A DNA stretch of 64,000 bases, from the NCBI RefSeq assembly GCF_020742345.1, contig NZ_DYXC01000084.1:1-64000 (forward strand), written 5' to 3'. Below are positions 38,201 to 45,703 of the stretch, in pieces; the stretch's first letter is position 1, and every line of letters starts with the position of its first letter. This stretch comes from Enteractinococcus helveticum. Its GTDB lineage: Bacteria > Actinomycetota > Actinomycetes > Actinomycetales > Micrococcaceae. The notes below the pieces were generated by a model, which saw only the letters and a program-made list of their open reading frames with translations, was not told where the DNA came from and did not search any database. The position numbers were made by a program, and so were the translations under genes.

Positions 38201-38785
38201 AATGATCCGGGCAGTGTAAATATCTTTGTCAGTGGTCTTATCTGGAGTGCGCTCAAAGTAGGCGCCCGGGGAACGGACCAGCTGGGAGACGACGACGCGC
38301 TCGGTCCCATTGATAATGAAGGTGCCTTCATCAGTCATTAACGGGAAGTCGCCCATAAAGACGGTCTGCTGTTTAATTTCGCCGGTGTTGTAGTTCATGA
38401 ACTCGGCTTTAACATACAGGGGAGCCGCGTAAGAAGCGTCACGTTCTTTGGCTTCTTCCGCGTCCATCTTCGGGTCCGAGAACTCTGGGTCGGAGAACGA
38501 CAGAGACATCGTGCCCTGGTAATCTTCAATCGGTGAGATTTCGTCAAAAATCTCTCCAAAACCTGAAGTTGTAACTACCGAATCATCGCCGATTTCTTGT
38601 GCACGTGCGACCTGGGCAGCCCAACGCTCATTGCCAACTAGACGGTCAAAAGATTCCGTCTGCAGCGCAAGAAGATTGGGCACATCAAGTGGTTCATCAA
38701 TCTTTGCAAAAGAAATACGACCGGCTGAAGCGCCGTGTCGATAGTTTGTAGCGGTTGTGTTATCAGAGGTGCTAGAAGCGACCAA
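35279..38785 (-). CDS. rpoB: DNA-directed RNA polymerase beta subunit
   Basis: 1168 aa. [20 protein letters not shown] near the N-terminus, [20 protein letters not shown] in the rifampicin region, [20 protein letters not shown] and [20 protein letters not shown] towards the C-terminus. The start is TTG at 38785, with AAAGGA (38792-38797) 6 bases upstream; a GTG at 38800 is the alternative. The rifampicin cluster reads [11 protein letters not shown]: the residue equivalent to E. coli Asn518 is Gly (codon 37475-37477), while Asp516, His526 and Ser531 are wild-type. Confidence 0.99.
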   Translation of the reverse strand: [1168 protein letters not shown]

Positions 38786-38988
38786 CAGCGATCCTTTCAC
38801 AGACCTTCCAAGTATCTATAAACGCGTAGTGCCCAAGCATCTAATCAAGTACGCCACGGGACAAAGACACGGGACCCACCGCTATATGAAGGTCAACCCG
38901 CTCTTGTGTATGATCCTGTGGAGATGGTGAATCCGACGTTCAGCCGGGAACACCAAAACGACCTGAAGACAGGGATACGCAAAGAATC

Positions 38989-39018
38989 AGCATATCTTGA
39001 CTTGACCCATTTTGTCCA
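38989..39018 (-). promoter_or_regulatory. Candidate promoter of rpoBC
   Basis: On the minus strand TGGACA (39013-39018, 5 of 6), 18 bases, TATGCT (38989-38994), about 200 bases before rpoB. A TATAAA box further upstream (about 39260) could be a second promoter. The 656-base gap 38786-39441 contains no supported gene; a small AACGC/GCGTT hairpin is near 39325 and a CCCAC/GTGGG one near 39243. Confidence 0.4.
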
Positions 39019-39441
39019 GTAGGCACCTCCGAGTTAGTTAGAATTTACCTTTCGGACGTGTCTCGGGTCGCAATATTGTCCTACAAACTCCCGGTGGCTG
39101 CATCATCCTGCTGATAGGACGACGATTTTAGGATGCGATGTCCTTCTTGGCAAATGCAAGCAGCACGCGTTTTTCAATCACATGAGCCCAGCTTTGCCTG
39201 CCCCGCCTATGAAGTGCGCAGCCATACTATGACAAACCTTCCCACCTGTGGGGCGCCAATTTTATACCGCTTACACCGGTAGCGATAATCGTACCGATGC
39301 GAAAAGTACCCGAGCAGCCTTGTAACGCTGCATGCGTTGCGCAGGCCAGTCAGTGCCTAGCTACATGCCAATAACACCGACAACATGAAGTTGAAGCATG
39401 ACAGGATAACGCCTCATCAGTGGGGTTCCGAAGTGAGTTTT

Positions 39442-41244
39442 TCATCGCTGATGGTCTTGACCTCGGATCTGTTCGACGATGTGGTCAACGATGTCATCTA
39501 ATACCGTCATCCCATCTCGGACTCCACCCAATGAGCCAGGTAAAGTCGCAACAAATGTGTGGCCTACTATCCCGGCGACCCCACGGGAAAGTGCAGCGTG
39601 AGGCGTATGCTGCAGACCTTCAAGCAGGATTGCCGTCATCACATGTGGCAGTTGAACATCCAAGATCTCGCTAATGACATCTACGGTTTGGTCTGTTGGA
39701 GAAATTCCCGTGCCGCCGCTGGTAATGAGCAGATCGGGCAACGATTCTTGGTCCTTAGCCATCAGCTGTGTCATGGTGTGGGCCAGGTCTTGGTCAGCGA
39801 CTACCACTGCATTTGGTGTGACATAGCCTTTAGAACGTAGCCATTGGACCAGCTGAGGACCTGCTTCATCCTCATACGTTCCGGCCGCCGCTCGAGTGGA
39901 AGCGGTGATCACTTGAGCAGTTTTGCCTTGGCCGTCACCCGTAGAACTGCGATCAACTACGGGGGGAGATTTCATATGTGGCAAAGGTTTCACGGCGAGG
40001 TCGAAGGTTACATCGGCAAACAGATGTGCAGTAACGGTTTGGCCAGGTTTAAATCTAGACAGGGGCGGGATTTCTAATAGTGCATTTGAACCGACTGCTT
40101 GAGCCAATAGATGAGAGCTGGCTTCACCCTGTATTTGTGCCACAAGATCTGCACCTTGAAGTCCTACGGTGCCACGGCGATATTGGGTCTTGCCACGAAT
40201 ACCAGTCACCGTGCTGTTGATCTTGGTCTGCACAGCAATAGGTGACCAACAGGATCGAAAGGCTTTCCACAGCGCAGGAACAACCAGCATGCGCAGTGAA
40301 ACCAGAGTCGAAATAGGATTACCTGGCAGGGCAATGATTGGGGTTCGATTATAGACCCCATACCCCTGTGGGCCACCGGGTTGTTGCTGAATTTTGCCGA
40401 CCCAAGATATTTCCAAACGATCAAGCAGCTGACGCACGACCTCATATTTTCCTTCGGAGATACCACCGGAGGTGATGATGATGTCCGGCCCATGATCACG
40501 AATCAGCCGATCGATTTCTGATTGGAAATCGCGGAGTTCATCTGTTGTAGATCCGGTAGCAACGATTTCCATGCCATGTGTTGTCCCAAAGCCTTGCATA
40601 AGCGGGGTATTGGCATCAAAGATTTGTGCTTGTCTGGGGGTTCTACCAGCAACTACTTCGTCACCACCAGCGACAACGGCAACCTTTGGACGAGCTTTAA
40701 CGGTGAGCTCTGCGATTCCTTGTGATGCCGCAGCGGCAACAAGCGCGGCATCCACGAGTGTGTTTTCTCGGGCTAGTAACGTTCCAGCAGGCATATCACT
40801 ACCGGTTTTCCGGATAAAAGCACCAACCTCGACCGAAGGTAGATAGACGTACTCACCAGTGTCTACGAAGTGCGGTGGATCAGCCTGTTCGACCGGTATG
40901 ATCGCAACAACATCTTCAGGTATTTTTGCGCCCGTCATGATCGGCACAGCGGTGTCATGGCCATACCCATTGACGCCGTAGTGATAGATATCTGTTGGAT
41001 CGGTCCCAGCTGGGACATCCGGTCCAACCCGGAAGCGGCCGCCTGCTACGTTGGCATAACCGATCCCATAGCCGTCCATCTGCGAATTATCGAATTGTGG
41101 AGATGGCTGTTTGGTCAATAAATCAGCGGCAAGCCGCCGTCCTATCGCCTCGCGAAGCGGTAACGATATTGCCGGTAATTCCCCAACAGTGTCGAGCAAT
41201 AAGCGTGCCAGGGTATCAGCGTAGGTTTCCGTTGACATCGTCAT
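39442..41244 (-). CDS. moeA: Fused molybdopterin molybdotransferase MoeA - adenylyltransferase MogA
   Basis: 600 aa in one frame. Residues 1-~415 are MoeA: QMDGYGI (55-61), VVAGGDEVVAGRTPRQAQIF, TSGGISEGKYEVV (258-270) and LPGNPIS (306-312). After a linker, residues ~443-595 are a MogA/MoaB domain: AAGTYEDEAGPQL, TSGGTGISPTD (508-518) and ATLPGSLGGV (566-575). The fusion should adenylylate molybdopterin and insert molybdate, giving Moco. Domain order E-G matches plant Cnx1 rather than gephyrin (G-E). ATG overlaps the moaC stop (ATGA). It lies between rpoB and rplL. Confidence 0.95.
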   Translation of the reverse strand: MTMSTETYADTLARLLLDTVGELPAISLPLREAIGRRLAADLLTKQPSPQFDNSQMDGYGIGYANVAGGRFRVGPDVPAGTDPTDIYHYGVNGYGHDTAVPIMTGAKIPEDVVAIIPVEQADPPHFVDTGEYVYLPSVEVGAFIRKTGSDMPAGTLLARENTLVDAALVAAAASQGIAELTVKARPKVAVVAGGDEVVAGRTPRQAQIFDANTPLMQGFGTTHGMEIVATGSTTDELRDFQSEIDRLIRDHGPDIIITSGGISEGKYEVVRQLLDRLEISWVGKIQQQPGGPQGYGVYNRTPIIALPGNPISTLVSLRMLVVPALWKAFRSCWSPIAVQTKINSTVTGIRGKTQYRRGTVGLQGADLVAQIQGEASSHLLAQAVGSNALLEIPPLSRFKPGQTVTAHLFADVTFDLAVKPLPHMKSPPVVDRSSTGDGQGKTAQVITASTRAAAGTYEDEAGPQLVQWLRSKGYVTPNAVVVADQDLAHTMTQLMAKDQESLPDLLITSGGTGISPTDQTVDVISEILDVQLPHVMTAILLEGLQHTPHAALSRGVAGIVGHTFVATLPGSLGGVRDGMTVLDDIVDHIVEQIRGQDHQR

Positions 41245-41738
41245 GAGTCATCTCCCGGCTCAGAAATAGTCCAGTCTCCGGATTTTCCACCGGATTTTTC
41301 TAAGACTTTAATATCGGTGATAACCGCCCGGGCATCCACAGCCTTAATCATGTCATACACTGTCAACGCTGCCGTCGACACCGCCGACAACGCTTCCATC
41401 TCCACGCCGGTCACACCTTTAGTTTTCACCAACGTGATAACCCGTAGGGTGCCTGCTTCAGCGTCCGGTTCAAAATCAACAGTAATTTTCCCCAGTGGGA
41501 TGGGATGGCACAATGGGATAGTCTCCCAAGTCTTCTTGGCAGCCATAATGCCTGCAACCCGAGCCACCGGTAGCGCGTCTCCTTTAGGCAAGTCGGCATC
41601 CATGATTAAGTCGATGACATCACTTCTTGTGTGCACCACAGCTTGTGCCCGGGATAGTCGAGCCGTTGTCTCTTTTCCGGTAACGTCGACCATGTGGGCT
41701 GATCCATCAGAACGTACGTGACTGAGCTGGTGGTCCAT
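41241..41738 (-). CDS. moaC: Cyclic pyranopterin monophosphate synthase MoaC
   Basis: 165 aa. HMVDVTGKETTARLSRAQAV, KKTWETIPLCHPIPLGKITV and GVEMEALSAVSTAALTVYDM match MoaC; the catalytic lysine region near DIKVLEKSGGKSGDW is present. Converts the MoaA product into cPMP, the first stable Moco intermediate. Four-base overlap with the MoeA-MogA gene and divergent from moaA. AAAGG precedes the ATG by 5 bases. Confidence 0.96.
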   Translation of the reverse strand: MDHQLSHVRSDGSAHMVDVTGKETTARLSRAQAVVHTRSDVIDLIMDADLPKGDALPVARVAGIMAAKKTWETIPLCHPIPLGKITVDFEPDAEAGTLRVITLVKTKGVTGVEMEALSAVSTAALTVYDMIKAVDARAVITDIKVLEKSGGKSGDWTISEPGDDS

Positions 41739-41757
41739 GACTACCTTTCATCGCCTA

Positions 41758-41785
41758 TTGACAGGGTCTAGACTAACTATAAGAT
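41758..41785 (+). promoter_or_regulatory. Candidate promoter of moaA
   Basis: TTGACA (41758-41763, full consensus), 16 bases, TAAGAT (41780-41785), about 70 bases before the moaA TTG. It lies in the 115-base divergent region between moaC and moaA; no Moco riboswitch fold was recognised. Confidence 0.5.
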
Positions 41786-41853
41786 GAAACAACCATCCTC
41801 GCCCTACCAACCTCAACAACGCTTTAGCTGTTGTGACGGTAAAGGAGCACTTC

Positions 41854-42876
41854 TTGACTGGTTTGATAGACCAATTTGGTCGTACTGCTACTGATCTTCG
41901 CATGTCGCTTATCGACAAATGCAATCTACGGTGTCGGTATTGTATGCCTGCTGAGGGTCTAGACTGGCTCAAAAAGAATGACATGCTGACGGCGGATGAA
42001 GTGATTCGATTGGCTGATATCGCCATTGGTCGGCTTGGTGTTGAGCGAATACGTTTTACCGGTGGCGAGCCAATGGTCAGAGCGGATCTGGTTGATATCA
42101 TTACTGCTGTACACAGTGCACACCCACAGGTTGAGCTGGCGATGACCACTAACGGTATCAACCTCGAAAAGAAAATCGACGATCTCGTTTCTGCCGGGCT
42201 GTCTCGCATCAATGTGTCCTTAGACACCGTGTGTCCTGATACTTTTGCAAAAATTACCCGACGCGATCGGCTCACGAAAGTACTTGAAGGGTTACACTCC
42301 GCGAAGGCCGCTGGGTTGGATCCCATCAAAATTAACGCGGTGTTGTTGCGGGGGATTAATGATGAGCAGGCTGCTGAGCTGCTCACGTGGACGATCAAGC
42401 ACGGATACCAATTACGCTTTATTGAACAGATGCCATTGGATGCCGATCATAACTGGACCCGAGACAATATGGTGACCGCAGCCGAAATTCGACAACAGAT
42501 CTCGCAGGTCTATACGTTGACGCCACACAGGTCACCTCGCGGTTCGGCACCTGCGGAACTCTTTGACGTCATCTCACAAGCGTCAGGCGAAGTCCTGGGC
42601 ACCGTAGGTATTATTGCTTCGGTGACGGAACCCTTCTGCGCGGATTGTACGCGAACCCGAATTACTGCAGATGGCAAAGTCCGTTCATGCCTGTTTTCGC
42701 ATACAGAAACGGATCTCTTAGGACTTCTTCGTGATGGTTCTTCCAACGAAGTCATCGCCGATGCATGGCGGGAAGCAATGTGGCATAAACCTAAAGCACA
42801 CGGCCAAACGAAAACCGGCTTAGGTATGCCAGGCTTCGTGCAACCCGAACGAACCATGAGTGCAATAGGCGGCTAA
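41854..42876 (+). CDS. moaA: GTP 3',8-cyclase MoaA (radical SAM)
   Basis: 340 aa. The radical-SAM cluster motif CX3CX2C is Cys23-x3-Cys27-x2-Cys30 (CNLRCRYC), the second 4Fe-4S site is in FCADCTRTRITADGKVRSCL, and the conserved GG ends the protein (SAIGG). Catalyses the first step of Moco synthesis from GTP. The TTG at 41854 is chosen over the GTG at 41833 because AAAGGAG (41841-41847) sits 6 bases upstream and the length then matches the family. The 75-base gap that follows holds nothing recognisable. Confidence 0.95.
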   Translation: MTGLIDQFGRTATDLRMSLIDKCNLRCRYCMPAEGLDWLKKNDMLTADEVIRLADIAIGRLGVERIRFTGGEPMVRADLVDIITAVHSAHPQVELAMTTNGINLEKKIDDLVSAGLSRINVSLDTVCPDTFAKITRRDRLTKVLEGLHSAKAAGLDPIKINAVLLRGINDEQAAELLTWTIKHGYQLRFIEQMPLDADHNWTRDNMVTAAEIRQQISQVYTLTPHRSPRGSAPAELFDVISQASGEVLGTVGIIASVTEPFCADCTRTRITADGKVRSCLFSHTETDLLGLLRDGSSNEVIADAWREAMWHKPKAHGQTKTGLGMPGFVQPERTMSAIGG

Positions 42877-42951
42877 CAGTCACTGTTGCGGTGCATGGCT
42901 TTAGGTCTTGGAATCACCGTCAGGTGTCGTTGGCATGGCGCACAAAAAGTG

Positions 42952-43479
42952 TTAAAGATGGAGAAAGCGTTCCGCGGGAAATTCTAGAACATCCCCATTG
43001 AGGATCGGTGGATGCTCGTACCCCAGTACTGCGGATAATGCCAGTTGAAATAACGTGCCGTGGCCAACCAGGATGACGTTGTGTGCACGGTGTTGTTGCG
43101 CAATGTAACGAAAAGCGTCAAGTGCCCGGGTCTTCACTGCCTGATCAGATTCTTCAGCGCACATGAGTTCATTGCGCGTCTCTTCGTCAAAGTCCCCTAA
43201 ATGGATGCCTTCGGCAGGACCAAAATCGCGTTCAATGAGTGCATCTACCTTGTGCACCTGAGCAATACCAACAATCTCGGCTATCCGTTGAGCTGTTTGG
43301 ACCGATCGCATCAGTGGCGAGGAATATATAGCGTGCCAGTGGCCCATGCGCTGTAGGCATTGGGCAGCTTTAGTTGATTCAAAATATCCTTCAGCATTCA
43401 ACGGGTTATCTGCTCGTCCTTGCACCAGTCGTTTTCGGCTCCACTCTGTGCGTCCATGTCGAACAAAGGCCCACTTCAT
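42952..43479 (-). CDS. Histidine phosphatase family protein
   Basis: 175 aa. Starts MKWAFVRHGRTEWSRKRLVQ with the catalytic RHG (residues 7-9) and QGRADNPLNAEG motif; IERDFGPAEG and VGHGTLFQLALSAVL supply the remaining phosphate-pocket residues. Phosphoglycerate-mutase-like fold, probably a phosphatase; the substrate is unknown. The frame opens to 43662, but the ATG at 43479 has GGGGA 6 bases upstream and gives the family length. Located between moaA (convergent) and the rplL terminator. Confidence 0.88.
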   Translation of the reverse strand: MKWAFVRHGRTEWSRKRLVQGRADNPLNAEGYFESTKAAQCLQRMGHWHAIYSSPLMRSVQTAQRIAEIVGIAQVHKVDALIERDFGPAEGIHLGDFDEETRNELMCAEESDQAVKTRALDAFRYIAQQHRAHNVILVGHGTLFQLALSAVLGYEHPPILNGDVLEFPAERFLHL

Positions 43480-43566
43480 TGTCAATCCCCGTTTGCTATA
43501 CAGCTGTCTTTCGGATGTACGTGGCCGATAATACCGGCCTACAGTGAGCCAGATTTTATCCAGTGA

Positions 43567-43594
43567 ATAATAGGTGTCCTTTTGGTAACTCCAA
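43567..43594 (-). promoter_or_regulatory. Candidate promoter of the histidine phosphatase gene
   Basis: On the minus strand TTGGAG (43589-43594), 16 bases, TATTAT (43567-43572, 5 of 6). Start codon about 90 bases downstream. Confidence 0.45.
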
Positions 43595-43656
43595 ATAATC
43601 GTGGAAGTAACGCGCAAGTTAGGTCGACATAGGTGAGTAGGTTTTACCTTTAAATA

Positions 43657-43688
43657 CCTCACCCCGCTGCATGTGCAGCGGGGTGAGG
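43657..43688 (-). terminator. Terminator after rplL
   Basis: A perfect 15-bp stem (CCTCACCCCGCTGCA and its complement) with a 2-base loop, followed by TATTTAAA on the minus strand, about 45 bases after the rplL stop. It closes rplJL, so rpoB is not reached from the rplJ promoter. Confidence 0.85.
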
Positions 43689-43733
43689 TTGAGACTAGAT
43701 CAGCAGAAAGCTGATCATCCGTGACTCTGAAGC

Positions 43734-44120
43734 TTACTTCACAGTTACGGTAGCGCCTGCGCCTTCCAGAGCTTCCTTGGCAGCGTCTGCAGCAGCTTTG
43801 TCGACGCCTTCGAGGACGGCCTTTGGAGCAGCGTCAACGAGGTCTTTAGCGTCTTTCAGACCCAGCGAGGTCAGAGCGCGTACTTCTTTAATGACACCAA
43901 TCTTGGCATCGCCAGCAGATTCGAGAACGACGTCGAATTCGGTCTGTTCTTCAGCAGCACCGGCGTCATCGCCGCCACCTGCTGGAGCAGCAGCCATTGC
44001 GACTGGGGCAGCAGCGGTTACGTCGAATTCTTCTTCAAAAGCCTTGATGAATTCGGACAGTTCAAGCAGGGACAGCTCTTTGAAAGCATCCAACAGTTCT
44101 TCGGTGGACAGTTTTGCCAT
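43734..44120 (-). CDS. rplL: 50S ribosomal protein L7/L12
   Basis: 128 aa. MAKLSTEELLDAFKELSLLE, an Ala/Gly hinge (AAPVAMAAAPAGGGDDAG) and the factor-binding domain EFDVVLESAGDAKIGVIKEV to AKEALEGAGATVTVK. Multiple copies form the ribosomal stalk. The ATG at 44120 is chosen over the frame start at 44168 by family N-terminus. 63 bases after rplJ. Confidence 0.99.
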   Translation of the reverse strand: MAKLSTEELLDAFKELSLLELSEFIKAFEEEFDVTAAAPVAMAAAPAGGGDDAGAAEEQTEFDVVLESAGDAKIGVIKEVRALTSLGLKDAKDLVDAAPKAVLEGVDKAAADAAKEALEGAGATVTVK

Positions 44121-44183
44121 GATATTGGCTCCTTTTGAATATAAGTCTTGGGAGGTTTGCAGCGGCACCGGAGGTGCCTAAGA

Positions 44184-44705
44184 TTAGGCGGCTTGTTCTT
44201 GCTTTTCGCGCAGCGCTTCTGCGAGGCGAACAGCTTTCGATAGTGGGGCCTGGAATGTAGCGGCAGCCTTGGACAGGGAGCCCTTCATTGCACCAGCCAT
44301 CATCGACAACAGAACCTCGCGAGATTCGAGATTTGCAAGCTGTCTAACATCGGATTCTTCAAGAGGCTGGCCATCCATGTAGCCGCCCTTGATGACCAGT
44401 TTGTCGTGGTCTTTGGCGAAATCACGAATGACTTTTGCAACATCTACGGTTTCACCCGAGACGAATGCAATTGCGGTAGGGCCGCTGAGTTTGCCTTCAA
44501 GGGCAGTCACTCCGGCCTGTTCTGCCGCAATGGCAGTCAGCGTGTTCTTCGCCACGGCGTAAGTAGCGTTCTCACCCAGAGCACGGCGCAGTGCCGTAAT
44601 CTCCTGCACGGTGAGACCACGGTATTCTGTGACAACTGCTGCAGATGAGTTGCGGAAAAGCTCCGTCAGCTCTTCCACGGCTGCAGTTTTTTCAGCATTC
44701 GCCAT
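44184..44705 (-). CDS. rplJ: 50S ribosomal protein L10
   Basis: 173 aa. MANAEKTAAVEELTELFRNS, AVVTEYRGLTVQEITALRRA, YAVAKNTLTAIAAEQAGV and the helical C-terminus that carries L7/L12 dimers. The ATG at 44705 has AAGGAG close upstream. L10 commonly autoregulates this operon through the leader upstream, here 44706-44905. Confidence 0.98.
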   Translation of the reverse strand: MANAEKTAAVEELTELFRNSSAAVVTEYRGLTVQEITALRRALGENATYAVAKNTLTAIAAEQAGVTALEGKLSGPTAIAFVSGETVDVAKVIRDFAKDHDKLVIKGGYMDGQPLEESDVRQLANLESREVLLSMMAGAMKGSLSKAAATFQAPLSKAVRLAEALREKQEQAA

Positions 44706-44905
44706 GGCACTCCTTCCTTTGTGGATATGCCGGCCGCTCAAACATAAAAACGCCCCGTGCAGGTGCACAGGGCGCAAAGATTCTAAACTGCCTTAAGACG
44801 CAGTTGGTCTATGCTGTCATGTTCACCTGCGCGGGCCGCTCAACGAAAGAGCTTTTATAGCTTCACCTATTTAACACAGGTAAATACGACCGGCGGTCTT
44901 CGGTA
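44706..44905 (-). promoter_or_regulatory. rplJ leader region with attenuator-like hairpin
   Basis: Untranslated leader of rplJ-rplL. On the minus strand an 11-bp stem with one G.U pair (CGCCCTGTGCA type, 44751-44774) is followed directly by TTTTT and could terminate transcription before rplJ; a weaker AACTGC/GCAGTT hairpin lies upstream (44786-44805). Known L10 leaders fold into an L10-binding structure; a match was not verified. Could instead be the terminator of the response regulator gene. Confidence 0.5.
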
Positions 44906-44911
44906 TGGATT

Positions 44912-44941
44912 ATCCTACACAGGTGCACTTCGAATTGGCAA
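44912..44941 (-). promoter_or_regulatory. Candidate promoter of rplJ-rplL
   Basis: On the minus strand TTGCCA (44936-44941), 18 bases, TAGGAT (44912-44917). If used, the U-run hairpin of 44751-44774 lies inside the rplJL transcript about 135 bases after its start. Confidence 0.45.
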
Positions 44942-45001
44942 ATCGATCGTCCTGCTCCCGCTCATGTTGTGAAGCGATGACAAAACTGTCTGGAGCGAGG
45001 G

Positions 45002-45673
45002 TTATTGCACCTCGTCCATGTCCAAACGAGCCTGCCCAACGAAGAACGCTAACTGGGCGCCATTGTCAGCCCCGGTCTTCTGCATCGCCCTGGTAACAGT
45101 AGATTTCACTGTATCTGGTGCGATATTCAGTTCAGCGGCTATCTGTTTATAAACTTTGCCGTGTCCAATCAAGTGGGCCACTTGGAGTTCTCGGTCGGAT
45201 AGGGAACGAATGCGTTCGCGTGCTCGGACGATTTCTGGTGCCGTCGTCGGCTGGAGAAAACTTCGGATCAGTCGGACAGTGGTTTGTGGAGAGACAATGG
45301 GATCCCCCTCGACTGCCGAATGAATTGCAGGGATCAACAGTGTTTCTGCGTCATTTTTCAAGATGAACCCGACTGCACCAGCTTCGAGCGCCCCACGAGT
45401 GTAAGACTCAAGGTCGAAACTCGTAGCTGCGATGATCTTGGGCGGATTGAAAGAGTTCTGGATCCGCCGGATGGCCTCCACGCCGTCAAACTCGCCGGGG
45501 AGATATAGATCCATCAGGACTATGTCAGGTCGTAGAGCGCGAACTTGTTGGATTGCATCAATGGCATTGGTGGCTGTCCCAGCGACATTTAGCGTGGGGT
45601 CGGCTTTGATAATCGCTTCCAGATTCCGAAGCGTCATCGTTTCATCATCTACGATCAACACCTGAATTGCCAC
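45002..45673 (-). CDS. Response regulator, NarL/FixJ type with LuxR-like HTH
   Basis: About 223 aa. Receiver domain (VLIVDDE near the start; phospho-acceptor Asp in DIVLMDLYLPGEFDG; ATSFDLESYTRGAL; FILKND lysine) and a C-terminal LuxR helix-turn-helix (SLSDRELQVAHLIGHG, IAAELNIAPDTVKSTVTRAM). GTG start at 45673 or 45679. Downstream of its histidine kinase by about 30 bases. Probably binds the palindromes at 46995-47034 (inference). Confidence 0.93.
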   Translation of the reverse strand: MAIQVLIVDDETMTLRNLEAIIKADPTLNVAGTATNAIDAIQQVRALRPDIVLMDLYLPGEFDGVEAIRRIQNSFNPPKIIAATSFDLESYTRGALEAGAVGFILKNDAETLLIPAIHSAVEGDPIVSPQTTVRLIRSFLQPTTAPEIVRARERIRSLSDRELQVAHLIGHGKVYKQIAAELNIAPDTVKSTVTRAMQKTGADNGAQLAFFVGQARLDMDEVQ

Positions 45674-45703
45674 ACACAAGAGCTTAGCACCGTAGGTGGG
45701 TGG

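Noticed and set aside
41741..41853. Possible Moco riboswitch before moaA
   Set aside because: The 115-base region is too short and lacks the multi-helix pattern; only a promoter-like TTGACA/TAAGAT was found.
43480..43662. Upstream extension of the histidine phosphatase frame (61 extra residues)
   Set aside because: It runs through the candidate promoter, and the residues do not match the family; the ATG at 43479 has a good ribosome binding site.
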